DNA of 64,000 nt from Pseudanabaena sp. ABRG5-3 (GCF_003967015.1 NZ_AP017560.1:1178001-1242000), one strand, 5' to 3'; shown: positions 34,641 through 44,348, counted from the stretch's first letter. The notes: a model not told the origin generated them from the sequence alone. Numbers and translations are program-made.

Positions 34641-36752
34641 ATGACTTCCTCACTGAATTATCTGATGTGCGCCCCTGATCACTACGATGTAGACTATGTG
34701 ATCAATCCTTGGATGGAAGGCAACGTCCACAAATCTAGCCGCGATCGCGCTGTTGAGCAATGGCAAAAACTATATGGAGTCCTCAAGGGTTTAGTTAATG
34801 TAGAACTGGTGACCCCTGCTAAGGGATGGCCAGACATGGTATTTACGGCAAATGCAGGATTGGTACTAGGTGACAAAGCAGTATTAAGCCGTTTCCTCCA
34901 TAAAGAGCGTCAGGGCGAAGAACCCTATTTCAAAGCATGGTTTGAGTCAAAGGGTTTCACGGTGTATGAACTGCCCAAGGACTTACCCTTTGAAGGTGCA
35001 GGTGACGCTCTATTTGATCGCGCAGGTGGTTGGCTATGGGCTGGTTATGGCTTCCGTTCAGAACTCGATGCTCATCCTTATCTAGCTAAATGGTTAGATG
35101 TAGAAGTACTATCCCTACGCCTCATTGATAATCGCTTCTATCATTTAGATACCTGCTTCTGTCCTTTAGCTGATGGCTATTTACTTTACTATCCACCTGC
35201 GTTTGATTCCTATTCCAATCGTTTGATTGAGATGCGAGTTCCTGCGGAAAAGCGGATCGCCATTGAGGAAGCCGATGCGGTGAATTTTGCTTGTAATGCC
35301 GTCAATGTCGATCGCAATGTTGTCATGAACAAAATTAGCGATGGCTTAAAACAACGCATTACCAAGGCTGGCTTTACTGTGATCGAAACACCGCTTACGG
35401 AATTCCTCAAAGCAGGTGGAGCCGCTAAATGCTTGACTCTCAGAACTGTTGAAGTTCCCATTACGAGTGAACAGGCTGACCTTGAGCCTAGTGGTGTCGA
35501 GGCAAGAATTGTGGAATTAACAGGGCATCTGTTAGATTCTGGAATTATCAATCGGGCGCTCGATCTAGTTACTGATAATGGTGGTAGCTTCCAAGTTTTA
35601 GAATTCAATCTCGGTGAACAGAGACAAAGCACATCCTTAGCAAGGATTCGCATTTCTGCACCATCCCATGACCTTATGGAAACGATCATGGGCGAATTGA
35701 TTGAAATTGGTGCGGTCCTACAGGATCGCGATACCTCCGATGCTAATCTTGAGCCTGTATTACAAGATGGTGTTGCTCCTGATGATTTCTATGTCACCAC
35801 CATCTATCCCACCGATGCCTGTGTGGATGGTGAATGGATTCGTTGCACCAATCAACGGATGGATGCAGCGATCGCGATTAGTCCCGATGGCAAGACTGCA
35901 ACCTGCAAGCTCTTACGTGATTTAGTCGTAGGCGATCGTGTCGTAGTTGGTTACGATGGCGTGCGGACAGTGCGTAAACCTGAGGCACGAGACAATGCCA
36001 AGAAAGAAGAATTTTCCTTCATGGGTGCAGGTGTATCTAGCGAACGTCGCGTCGAACTCGTAGTCGAACAAATCGCATGGGAACTGCGCCAAATTCGCGA
36101 TCGCGGTGGCAAGTTAGTTGTCTCCTGTGGTCCCGTAGTTGTGCATACTGGTGGCGCTCCTCACCTTGCCTACTTGATTCGTGAAGGCTATGTGCAGTCG
36201 ATGCTCGGTGGTAATGCGATCGCTGTGCATGATATGGAACAGTCCTCGATGGGAACTTCCCTTGGTGTAGACCTCAAGCGTGGTGTCAGCGTCAAGGGTG
36301 GACATCGCCATCACCTCAAAGTGATTAACTCCGTCCGTCGCTATGGCAGCATCCACAAAGCAGTGGAAGCAGGCTTTGTGAAGACTGGGGTAATGTATGA
36401 ATGCGTCAAGAATAATGTTCCTTTTGTTCTAGCTGGTTCCATTCGTGATGATGGGCCTTTGCCTGATACAGTCATGGATTTGCTAGAAGCCCAACGCCTT
36501 TATAGTGAACAAATTCGCAATGCCGATATGATCTTGATGTTGTCATCAATGCTGCATTCTATCGGTGTCGGTAACATGACTCCCGCAGGTGTGAAGATGG
36601 TCTGTGTGGATATTAACCCTGCCGTTGTGACGAAGCTCTCCGATCGCGGTTCCGTTGAGTCCGTCGGCGTAGTCACCGATGTCGGACTCTTCCTCAGTCT
36701 CCTCGTTCAGCAATTGAAAAAGCTCGATAGTCCTGTAGCGATCGCTGCCTAA
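34641..36752 (+). CDS. argZ: Arginine dihydrolase, bifunctional ArgZ/AgrE type
   Basis: 703 residues from the ATG at 34641 (MTSSLNYLMCAPDHYDVDYV); the frame is open further upstream but not conserved there. The N-terminal domain (about 1-280) is a guanidine-modifying amidinotransferase-fold enzyme with FTANAGLVLG, PFEGAGDAL, HLDTCFCPL and the nucleophile C264 in GGAAKCLTLR. It hydrolyses arginine to ornithine, CO2 and ammonia. The C-terminal TIGR00300-type domain (about 290-703) includes GGAPHLAYLIREGYVQSMLG; in Anabaena AgrE this part makes proline from ornithine. The protein allows cyanobacteria to mobilise arginine and cyanophycin nitrogen. Confidence 0.92.
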   Translation: MTSSLNYLMCAPDHYDVDYVINPWMEGNVHKSSRDRAVEQWQKLYGVLKGLVNVELVTPAKGWPDMVFTANAGLVLGDKAVLSRFLHKERQGEEPYFKAWFESKGFTVYELPKDLPFEGAGDALFDRAGGWLWAGYGFRSELDAHPYLAKWLDVEVLSLRLIDNRFYHLDTCFCPLADGYLLYYPPAFDSYSNRLIEMRVPAEKRIAIEEADAVNFACNAVNVDRNVVMNKISDGLKQRITKAGFTVIETPLTEFLKAGGAAKCLTLRTVEVPITSEQADLEPSGVEARIVELTGHLLDSGIINRALDLVTDNGGSFQVLEFNLGEQRQSTSLARIRISAPSHDLMETIMGELIEIGAVLQDRDTSDANLEPVLQDGVAPDDFYVTTIYPTDACVDGEWIRCTNQRMDAAIAISPDGKTATCKLLRDLVVGDRVVVGYDGVRTVRKPEARDNAKKEEFSFMGAGVSSERRVELVVEQIAWELRQIRDRGGKLVVSCGPVVVHTGGAPHLAYLIREGYVQSMLGGNAIAVHDMEQSSMGTSLGVDLKRGVSVKGGHRHHLKVINSVRRYGSIHKAVEAGFVKTGVMYECVKNNVPFVLAGSIRDDGPLPDTVMDLLEAQRLYSEQIRNADMILMLSSMLHSIGVGNMTPAGVKMVCVDINPAVVTKLSDRGSVESVGVVTDVGLFLSLLVQQLKKLDSPVAIAA

Positions 36753-36757
36753 TTCAA

Positions 36758-36789
36758 AATAAAAGCCCTGCTTTTGCAGGGCTTTTATT
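36758..36789 (+). terminator. Terminator of argZ
   Basis: aataaaagccctg, ctttt, gcagggcttttatt, five bases after the stop. Confidence 0.85.
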
Positions 36790-36821
36790 TTATGAGCGAA
36801 TAGTAGATACAAGTGCATCCA

Positions 36822-37006
36822 TTCACCTAACTCATTAAGGATGTCTTCACAATCACGCCAACTCAGAGAATGAATGGCGATCGCGCTACCATGTCGTAGG
36901 TCAATAGATTTGATAGGGATAGTGACGGTCACGCTCTGGCTTCTCCTGATGCATAAGTTTTTAAATTTACCAATAGCTATCATCAGCTATATTTTATCAG
37001 ATATTT
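36822..37006 (-). pseudogene. Truncated 5' copy of a Uma2 gene with its upstream region
   Basis: On the minus strand from GTG at 36930-36932 it encodes VTVTIPIKSIDLRHGSAIAI and continues HSLSWRDCEDILNELGE, then diverges. The Uma2 gene at 38178-38825 has the same start (one residue differs). The duplicated part also includes the upstream tagctatcatcagctatatt stretch (about 36975-37006, compare 38870-38900). Everything after LNELGE is lost, so no protein function remains. Confidence 0.8.
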
Positions 37007-37093
37007 TTTATTCAGCTTTTCAAGCGATCGCCTGTATCGAAAATTTCCACTATAATCAAAACAATCCAAACACCAGTTCAGGAGACAACCATC

Positions 37094-37747
37094 ATGGTCA
37101 GTCAAATCAGCAAACCTGAAATCATTTACCCTGACAGCGATGGTAAGCCAATGGCGGACAATACCAAACAGTTTGAACTCATCGTTGAAATCAAAAAAGG
37201 TTTAGATCTACTCTATATCAACGAACCTAACGTCTTCATTGCAGGCGACCTTTTCTGGTATCCCGTTCAAGGACAGTCCAAAATTGTCACTGCCCCTGAT
37301 GTCATGGTGGTTTTCGGTCGTCCCAAAGGCGATCGCGGATCTTACAAACAATGGGAAGAAGACAACATCGCCCCTCAAGTCGTCTTCGAGATTCTCTCTC
37401 CCAGTAACGATCGCCTTGAAATGAGCAAAAAGCTTCTCTTCTTCGATCGCCACAAGGTTGAAGAATATTATCTCTACGATCCCGAAACCAATCTTCTCGA
37501 CGTTTGGATTCGCACTAGCGAAGGACTAGAACCGATCGCTCAATCCGATAACTGGATAAGCCCCCGCCTCGGAGTCCGCTTTGACACATCCACAGGTCGC
37601 CTCCAACTCTACAAACCCGACGGCACAAAATTTTACTCGTACATTGAGGTCAATCAATTACTAGAGCAAACCACACAACAACTCACTAAAGCCCAAGCTT
37701 TATTACAGCAATATCGCGATCGCTTTGGGGAATTGCCTAATGACTGA
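37094..37747 (+). CDS. Uma2-family (DUF820) endonuclease-like protein
   Basis: 217 residues. The PD-(D/E)XK-like core is seen in TAPDVMVVFGRPKGDRGSYK, then QVVFEILSPSND, LLFFDRHKVEEYYLYDPETN and the C-terminal LGVRFD. The Asp of APD, the Glu of FEI and the acidic EEYYLYD are the likely metal-binding set. A coiled-coil tail (EVNQLLEQTTQQLTKAQALL) follows. Such genes are very abundant in cyanobacteria and of unproven function; some are near mobile elements. It lies on the opposite strand from three related genes downstream. Confidence 0.85.
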   Translation: MVSQISKPEIIYPDSDGKPMADNTKQFELIVEIKKGLDLLYINEPNVFIAGDLFWYPVQGQSKIVTAPDVMVVFGRPKGDRGSYKQWEEDNIAPQVVFEILSPSNDRLEMSKKLLFFDRHKVEEYYLYDPETNLLDVWIRTSEGLEPIAQSDNWISPRLGVRFDTSTGRLQLYKPDGTKFYSYIEVNQLLEQTTQQLTKAQALLQQYRDRFGELPND

Positions 37748-37771
37748 TAATTTTAAGGGAAATCAGGAAAT

Positions 37772-38164
37772 TTATCTCTCTAAACTAAACTGCGTCATAA
37801 ACCAAGAACCAATTTGGGAATTATCTATTTCACGGCTACGTTGTAAAGCTTCTTCTAATAAACTCAATCTTAGTCCTCCTAATACTGAGGATTCTGTAAT
37901 CCTTTCGCTTCCTAAGCCCTTGAGAGGAATTTTGCACATCATGCAGTAAAGGTTTACTAAAAAACTTGTTAGGTAATGGTTAGCTCCATGTTCTGCACTT
38001 AAAGAATTCTCGCTGTAGTATTGCCCTTGATAATAATAGAACTTCGCTTTATCATTACTTTTTACTTGAGATATCCCCAAAAATTCTTCCCAAGTCGCTG
38101 TTGTCCATCTATTCAAGATAATGGTCTGGTTTAAAGTCTTGTCTTTCTCAACTATTGCAACCAT
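37772..38164 (-). pseudogene. Uma2-family gene with internal deletion
   Basis: 130 residues. Residues 1-80 match the start of the 219-residue paralogue at 39027-39686 (MVAIVEK, TATWEEFLGISQ, SNDKAKFYYYQG). The end, from GLGSERITESSVLGGLRLSL to GSWFM, matches its C-terminus almost exactly. About 88 residues between them, including the catalytic PDISYY, DIVIEI and EYWVID segments, are missing, and the frame is kept. The product could be made but has no nuclease core. The nearly identical 3' end points to recent recombination between the copies. Confidence 0.8.
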
Positions 38165-38177
38165 AATTACTTGTCTC

Positions 38178-38825
38178 TCAAGAATAAGTATTGCTTAGAG
38201 ATTTGCGAAACTCTCTTAACATGGCGCTTGTGCCAATCTCGATCGCCTGATTTACAAGCTGTGGAATCAGTGTCTTGATTGCCATATCTGGAAAAAGTAG
38301 ACTACTCTCGGACTCTAGATAATGTCCATTAGTGAGCAAAAATATTTTCAGGCTATCATTACGATAAATCCAAACTTCAGGCACGGCGATCGCTTCGTAA
38401 GCAGATAACAAAGTCTTAGAAGTGACATCCGACTCGATCGCCAAATCAGGCGGCGGATAAATATCCACATCAATCCGTTCCTGACAATCGCGGACTAAAG
38501 CTGAATTAGCAACATACAGACAAGTATCAGGTTCAACACCAGCACTTCCTTTTCGATAAAAGGTAGTTGAGCCAAAATCTTCCCAATTCCGACCCTGAGC
38601 GTCTAAAATTGCTTTGACAATATCACCAGTGATGCGATGGGGGCGCTCATGTCTTGATAATGGGGACATAATTTCTAAAGTGCCTTGGTAGTATGCAATG
38701 CGAGTATGGCGATCTTCACCTAGCTCATTAAGGATGTCTTCACAATCACGCCAACTCAAAGAGTGAATGGCGATCGCACTACCATGTCGGAGATCAATAG
38801 ATTTAAGGGGAATAGTAACGGTCAC
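38178..38825 (-). CDS. Uma2-family (DUF820) endonuclease-like protein
   Basis: 215 residues from GTG 38825. Core motifs: GVEPDTCLYVANSALVRD, PPDLAIESDVTSKTLLSAYE and VPEVWIYRND, the usual Asp-Glu-x-x pattern of the family. N-terminal MTVTIPLKSIDLRHGSAIAI is repeated in the fragment at 36822-36932. It is followed 13 bp later by the deleted paralogue on the same strand. Function is unproven; the fold predicts metal-dependent nuclease activity. Confidence 0.85.
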   Translation of the reverse strand: MTVTIPLKSIDLRHGSAIAIHSLSWRDCEDILNELGEDRHTRIAYYQGTLEIMSPLSRHERPHRITGDIVKAILDAQGRNWEDFGSTTFYRKGSAGVEPDTCLYVANSALVRDCQERIDVDIYPPPDLAIESDVTSKTLLSAYEAIAVPEVWIYRNDSLKIFLLTNGHYLESESSLLFPDMAIKTLIPQLVNQAIEIGTSAMLREFRKSLSNTYS

Positions 38826-39026
38826 GCTCTGTTTTCTCCCGATGCCTAGGTTTTCAGTTTGCCTATAGCTATCATCAGCTATATTTTATCAGATATTTTG
38901 GATTGTACTTTTCAGGCGATATCTCATAAAAAAGTAGCCTGTTAAACAGACTGCTTTTTTATGAAATATCGCGTCCACTAACGAGTATGGAAAGAAATTA
39001 AAAGCAATCAGGGAAAATCCATCGCT

Positions 39027-39686
39027 TTAACCTAACTGTTCCATAAACCAAGAACCAATTTGGGAATTATCTATTTCACGGCTACGTTGTAAAGCTTCTT
39101 CTAATAAACTCAATCGTAGTCCTCCTAATACTGAGGATTCTGTAATCCTTTCGCTTCCTAAACCTTGCAAAATACGGAATGCAGTGATTTTCATGTTCTG
39201 GACATCGATTACCCAATATTCACCAACGCGCACTTCTTCGTATAGTAAGCGCTTTGCACCGAGGTCGTAGCCTAATGAGGTATCGGCAATCTCAATCACG
39301 ATATCGGGGGGTAAACTCTCGTCAAGATCGACGATCGCGCTACTTTGAGGTGCATTCTGAGTGCGATCGCCTACATAGTAAGAAATATCTGGCTGACATT
39401 CTCTTATTCCCACTTTGCGATAACTACAATTCGTATAGCCTTTAGCCAAGATATTTCTCTTCATACAGTAAAGTGAAACCAGAATGATTACCACTGTATT
39501 TACAAAAGCATGATCTGCGCCAACACCCATTTCGCTGTAGTAACTCCCTTGAAAATAGTAAAATTTCGCTTTGTCATTGCTTACTGCTTGAGATATCTGC
39601 AAGAAATCTTCCCAAGTTGCTGATATCCATCCTTTCGGAATAATGCTTTGATTTAAATCTTTTTCTTTCTCAACTATTGCAACCAT
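39027..39686 (-). CDS. Uma2-family (DUF820) endonuclease-like protein, full length
   Basis: 219 residues with a complete core: REC-QPDISYYVGDR, PPDIVIEIADTSLGYDLGAK, EEVRVGEYWVIDVQNMKIT. This is the intact version of the 130-residue deleted gene at 37772-38164, with which it shares the first 80 and last 45 residues. It starts at the ATG at 39684-39686. Two upstream/downstream hairpins with AAAAAAGCAGTCTGTT-type arms occur in the same cluster (about 38927-38962 and 39853-39888). Confidence 0.87.
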   Translation of the reverse strand: MVAIVEKEKDLNQSIIPKGWISATWEDFLQISQAVSNDKAKFYYFQGSYYSEMGVGADHAFVNTVVIILVSLYCMKRNILAKGYTNCSYRKVGIRECQPDISYYVGDRTQNAPQSSAIVDLDESLPPDIVIEIADTSLGYDLGAKRLLYEEVRVGEYWVIDVQNMKITAFRILQGLGSERITESSVLGGLRLSLLEEALQRSREIDNSQIGSWFMEQLG

Positions 39687-39852
39687 AACTTCTTGCCTCT
39701 CAAGATAAAAAGTAAGATCTAAATTCCTAATTGCTGCTCCTATAATATCCCATTCTCTTGAGTAGGGTAGCTTTTTCGTGGCAATGTGAGTTTATTGCGA
39801 TTTTAGGCGTTCGATTTATTAGCGATCGCCTTTTCGAGTGAGTAAGCAAACA

Positions 39853-39888
39853 AAAAAGCAGTCTGTTTGACGGACTGCTTTTTTATGA
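39853..39888. terminator. Hairpin in the Uma2/lipoprotein spacer
   Basis: caaaaaagcagtctgtttga/cggactgcttttttatg. A variant with aaaaaagtagcctgtt/aacagactgctttttt lies at about 38928-38960. Likely terminators for minus-strand genes. Confidence 0.65.
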
Positions 39889-39918
39889 GGCGATCGCGTC
39901 CCTAGCGAGAAGCGGAGA

Positions 39919-40221
39919 CTATTTGCAGGAGTTAATAGCCTCATCAAAAATTTGCTTGCTGGGGGTGGATTCCTTTTCGGTGGACAGCTTGGTAAGTTCA
40001 ATAGATGAATATTTACCCACCAGATAGGTACTCACGCAATTGCATTTAGTCTTTGCTTTGTCCTCCTTGAGACCGCCCTTCATGGCACTCTGGGTGCAGG
40101 ATTTGTCAAAGCTTGTCTTGAAAGAGTCTTTAAAACTCTTTTCATAGGCTTCTTTGCTCTCAGCGCATCCAACCAGCATCAGCAGCGCCATGCAATAAAC
40201 AAACAGTGTACTGACTCTCAT
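39919..40221 (-). CDS. Small lipoprotein
   Basis: 100 residues from the ATG at 40219-40221, which has the strong ribosome-binding site aggagg upstream; a start 33 bases earlier would lack one. Signal sequence MRVSTLFVYCMALLMLVGC ends in a lipobox, so the mature protein begins at Cys19 and is membrane anchored. The rest is Lys/Ser-rich with four further cysteines (DKSCTQSAMKGG, KTKCNCVSTYL, EAINSCK) that could form disulfides. Function unknown. It lies between the Uma2 genes and the CRISPR array, directed away from the array. Confidence 0.7.
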   Translation of the reverse strand: MRVSTLFVYCMALLMLVGCAESKEAYEKSFKDSFKTSFDKSCTQSAMKGGLKEDKAKTKCNCVSTYLVGKYSSIELTKLSTEKESTPSKQIFDEAINSCK

Positions 40222-40272
40222 AAAATCCTCCTCAAAATGATGTAGTGGGTACAACTGTAACCCAGTTTTTCA

Positions 40273-42278
40273 GTTTCTAATCGATCGCATCCCCTAGCAA
40301 GTAGGAGAACAACAATCCTGAAGTTGATACAGCGCAGGAGATATTGTTTTCAATCGATCGCATCCCCTAGCGAGTAGGAGACTTTTTCCCAAGTGATCGT
40401 AGCCCTAAAGGATATTGGTTTCCAATCGATCGCATCCCCTAGCGAGTAGGGAAATGACATATGCGCTTTCTAAGACTAGATCGGCTTCCAGTTTTCAATC
40501 GATCACGTCCCCTAGCGAGTAGGGGACAAACAAAAAGGTATTAGAGATAAGATATTGATAGAGTTTTCAATCGATCGCGTCCCCTAGCGAGTAGGAGACG
40601 AAGAGTTAATGCAGCAAATTGAGCTGGCTGAAAAAGTTTCCAATCGATCGCGTCCCCTAGCGAGTAGGAGACTGTCACAAAAACTATAAGACAACACACG
40701 ATTACATGTCGTTTCCAATCGATCGCGTCCCCTAGCGAGTAGGAGACTACTACTACCACTTACATCAACAGCTAATTTATATGCTGGTTTCCAATCGATC
40801 GCATCCCCTAGCGAGTAGGAGAAGAAGAAAGGAAGGCTGCTAAATTGGCTAAACAGAAGTTTTCAATTGATCGCGACCCCTAGCGAGTAGGAGAAAAGCA
40901 AACTGGATAAAAGGCACTGCTTATCCAACAGCGTTTCCAATCGATCGCATCCCCTAGCGTGTAGGGCAATCTGATTCCTACGGTACACAAGCCGAAATTA
41001 AAACCACGTTTCCAATCGATCGCATCCCCTAGCGAGTAGGAGAATTAACTGGCATACAATCTACATCGCACACAACGAGTTTCCAATCGATCGCGTCCCC
41101 TAGCGAGTAGGAGATTTATAAAACTATCTTCGGCGATTGTCCGAAGTTTGAGTTCCCAATCGATCACGTCCCCCAGCGATTAGGGGAATTCATCGGTCAA
41201 GCACTGTTCCCGCATCTAGTAACGTTTACAATTGATCGCGTCCCCTAGCGAGTAGGGAACTGGCGCACTTCTTCGATGACTTCAACTTCTTCATGTTTCC
41301 AATCGATCGCATCCCCTAGCAAGTAGGAGACAAAGTTTACAATCTGATTCCTTTCAAGGCAACATAGTTTCCAATCGATCTCGTCCCCTAATCGCTAGGG
41401 GACAAAGCGTAGTTTCTGTTTCCGCTAAACAGGCAGAGTTTCCAATCGATCGCGACCCCTAGCAAGTAGGAGATGGACAAATTATATTCACTCATTGTGA
41501 TGCTCAACCGTTTCCAATCGATCGCGTCCCCTAGCGAGTAGGAGACTCATGCCTTTCTATTTTGAACTACTCAAGCGTATCCCGTTTCCAATTGATCGCG
41601 TCCCCTAGCGAGTAGGGGAATCAAATTAGAACTTTAAGACAATTCACAAATCCTGAGTTTCCAATCGATCGCGCCCCCTAGCGGGTAGGAGAGCTAAAGA
41701 CCTCATCGAACAAGCTGCGGAATCGGCGTTTCCAATCAATCGCGTCCCCTAGCGAGTAGGGAATCCTGCTAATTTTCAATTTATTATCGGAGCTTTTAAG
41801 TTTCCAATCGATCGCATTCCCTAGCGAGTAGGAGAACGAACTGTTGTTAAAGATGTCCTCGGCACTGCCTATAAGTTTCCAATCGATCGCACCCCTAGCG
41901 AGTAGGAGAAACAACATGGGAGCGCAAAGCATACGCAGTAATCAAGTTTCCAATCGATCACGTCCCCTAGTGAGTAGGGGATATCCGTAGCGCTGTAACA
42001 CAACCAATCTTTGAATATGAGTTTCCAATCGATCTCGTCCCCTAGCGAGTAGGGGAAAAAACTTCCACAGAAAGAAGCGATCGCTATTGCATTCCAGTTT
42101 CCAATCGATCTCGTCCCCTAGCATGTAGGGGCAAGAATGTGAGCAATGGATTTCCGCACAAGAATATGAGTTTCCAATCGATCTCGTCCCCTAGCGTGTA
42201 GGGGAATCGCGGAAGTGGTTCAAGCTTGAATCCCAACTGCGTGTTTCCAATCGATCGCTCCCCTAGCGAGTAGGAGAC
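40273..42278 (-). CRISPR. CRISPR array, 28 repeats and 27 spacers
   Basis: Repeats are 37 nt (two are 36) and begin gtttccaatcgatcgcgtcc on the plus strand, ending cctagcgagtaggagac. Spacers are 34-39 nt and all different. First repeat 40273-40309, last 42243-42278. Read on the minus strand the repeat ends GATTGGAAAC, the usual 3' end of type III-associated repeats, so the crRNA strand is probably minus, the same as the cas operon. A stem-loop forms from ccccta and taggg around gcgag. Variation: GCATCC versus GCGTCC throughout, tcgatctcgt in four repeats (41367, 42021, 42097, 42170), and more changes near both ends. No leader is obvious on either side. Confidence 0.97.
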
Positions 42279-42316
42279 TAATTTTGATACTGTCAAAACT
42301 GACAATAACTCATCAG

Positions 42317-43705
42317 CTAATAAGAAGCGATCGCCTTAATCACCTCCTCCAAATTCTTATGCACCTGTGACATCAAACTAGCATCTTTCAGAGATTTAAA
42401 CTCTTGAGATCTATCATCCTTAGTTACAAAATTAAGACAAGCAAACATTCTATTTTCCCAGCCATTTTTTGAGCTTTCATCCCAAGCATCCCAAACCTCT
42501 TCAGCCGTAATACCTCGTAAAGTATGGAATAGCTTATTTCTGACAAAAGCTAACTTTAACCAAACAACCTTAATCGGCAGATTAATCGACTCAGGATTTC
42601 TTGACTTGAACAGATCGTACAAACTCTGCCCATACAAATCCGATCGTCTTTCTTTATGAATTGCCCATTCACAAATCAACCCCTCGATCGCTCTCACACT
42701 ATGAAAAAGCGCCTCAGTCGGATCGCCATTTTTCATCCTCACCACAGCCAGATAAGCCATCTCATAACCCTTCCACCACCATTCCCTAACTCGACTAGGT
42801 GTCACCAATCCCTTACTAGCAAACTCATCAAACTTAGCAGCATTCCACAACTTCGCCAGTTCCAGTAAATGATCCAACTTCACCTTCAGCACCGAATCTT
42901 CTAAACCCAGACTGTCTATAACACTAGCCACACCAGCATAATCATCCCTTGCCAGCAAATCCTCTAATTTCTTAAATTGCAACGTCTCAAAATAGGACGA
43001 ACCCTTTAAAAACTTAGTCCTATCTGGATCTAACTCACTGCTAACCAGAAATTCCACCTTTTTACCAAAGCGAATCAAACAAGTTAACTGCACCGCCGAA
43101 GAGATTGCAGGAGTCCCCGCCTGATGACTCACAATCACGCGATCGCTCTTAGAAATCCACTTATTTTCTTCCCACCTCGCCAACTCCAACCTTACTAGCG
43201 TCAACGTCGCATCCCAATCATCTAACCCATCCGCCCCCTGTTGCGGTTTCAAAACCGAAAATTCAATCTTTTCATTGGCAAACCTTTCCCCAAACGCTTG
43301 CGTAAAATAATGCTTCAAAATTGGCTGAAGCGTATATGTATCCTGCCAATAAGGACGATCCGAATCACCACGATCGCTAACATCAAAAATTGCCTCCTGA
43401 TCGGTCAGCAAAACAATAATGCGATCGGGCTTATTCCTTTTCTCATTCTTAAATTCCTGACAAAAGCCATCCAACAAAGGAAAAGTCAAACGCTCCCAAT
43501 ATGTCTCAATTGCATCACCATAAGCAATTCCCATTACCCTTGCTGGCAAAGTCAACAAATCACTATTACTCTCTGATGTTGGAGAAAATTCGTTTTCACA
43601 GGGATATAACTGCTCCATCTTTTTAATCCGCAAATCTCCCCAGCCAGTATCATCTGTCAGCTTGACATCACTATTACCCGTCGTCACAATCCAAACTACA
43701 GACAT
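42317..43705 (-). CDS. CARF-HEPN effector (Csx1/Csm6-like)
   Basis: 462 residues. The N-terminal part is a CARF-type Rossmann domain: VVWIVTTGNSDVKL at the start and VIVSHQAGTPAISSAVQL at about 190-208, the ligand loop that binds cyclic oligoadenylate. The C-terminal part is helical and carries the HEPN RNase motif R389-x4-H394 (RNKLFH). It is the usual ancillary of type III systems: cyclic oligoadenylate made by Cas10 switches on RNA cleavage. It is the last gene before the CRISPR array; its stop is 39 bp from the nearest repeat. Exact family (Csx1, Csm6 or another) is not decided. Confidence 0.83.
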   Translation of the reverse strand: MSVVWIVTTGNSDVKLTDDTGWGDLRIKKMEQLYPCENEFSPTSESNSDLLTLPARVMGIAYGDAIETYWERLTFPLLDGFCQEFKNEKRNKPDRIIVLLTDQEAIFDVSDRGDSDRPYWQDTYTLQPILKHYFTQAFGERFANEKIEFSVLKPQQGADGLDDWDATLTLVRLELARWEENKWISKSDRVIVSHQAGTPAISSAVQLTCLIRFGKKVEFLVSSELDPDRTKFLKGSSYFETLQFKKLEDLLARDDYAGVASVIDSLGLEDSVLKVKLDHLLELAKLWNAAKFDEFASKGLVTPSRVREWWWKGYEMAYLAVVRMKNGDPTEALFHSVRAIEGLICEWAIHKERRSDLYGQSLYDLFKSRNPESINLPIKVVWLKLAFVRNKLFHTLRGITAEEVWDAWDESSKNGWENRMFACLNFVTKDDRSQEFKSLKDASLMSQVHKNLEEVIKAIASY

Positions 43706-43742
43706 CTCGATTACGCTCCCAAAGAAATATTACTCAATGCGA

Positions 43743-44321
43743 TCAAATCCTTGCTTTTACAAAAAACTGCTCAACCGTTACCGCCAAATCTGGAAATAAC
43801 TCATCAGTCAATAGGCGATCGCCCCGATAAGTCTCAGGAGCGCAATCAGCGTAAAAAACAGTCAAGGTTCTATTCAACGGATCGATTACCCACACCCGCA
43901 AAATCCCCGCATTCAGATAGTCTCCAGCCTTCACCACAAACTCGCGAAAAGTCTGCCCTTCTGACATAATCTCAATCACCAACTCAGGAGGCACAGGACA
44001 CATCTCATTACCCACATCCGTAGGCAAACGCTCTAACGAGATATAGGTCAAATCAGGCACAGGACACCAATCCTGTTTATTGCGCGTCAACACAATTCCC
44101 CATTCAGGATAAACAAAACCCTTACCCTCAAATAGATCGCCCAAGTACCGATATAAAACACCCTGAAGGGCTGCATGAAATCTTTTTGGAGAGACTTTTT
44201 TCACCATTTGACCATCAACAAACTCATAGCGATCGCCCGATTCAGGACTAGCCAAAAACTCAGCCAGTGATATCTTCTGACCCAGAGCCTTTTCCAATAC
44301 CCGTTCTACAGCAATCATCAT
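43743..44321 (-). CDS. Uma2-family (DUF820) endonuclease-like protein inside the CRISPR operon
   Basis: 192 residues with a full core: YEFVDGQMVKKVSPKRFHAA, PVPDLTYISLERLP, PPELVIEIMSEGQTFREFVV, AGILRVWVIDPLNRTLTVFY. The Asp, Glu and acidic positions of the PD-(D/E)XK-like site are present. It is not closely similar to the four Uma2 copies at 36.8-39.7 kb. It lies between the truncated nuclease and the CARF-HEPN gene on the same strand, with short spacers (27 and 37 bp), so it is probably co-transcribed with them. Confidence 0.85.
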   Translation of the reverse strand: MMIAVERVLEKALGQKISLAEFLASPESGDRYEFVDGQMVKKVSPKRFHAALQGVLYRYLGDLFEGKGFVYPEWGIVLTRNKQDWCPVPDLTYISLERLPTDVGNEMCPVPPELVIEIMSEGQTFREFVVKAGDYLNAGILRVWVIDPLNRTLTVFYADCAPETYRGDRLLTDELFPDLAVTVEQFFVKARI

Positions 44322-44348
44322 TTTTCCTCTCTAACTGCGATCGTTACA

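Noticed and set aside
40541-42305. Several minus-strand reading frames of 60-84 codons with repeated SYSLGDAIDWK or LLARGRDRLET peptides
   Set aside because: They are translations of the CRISPR repeats and spacers, not genes.
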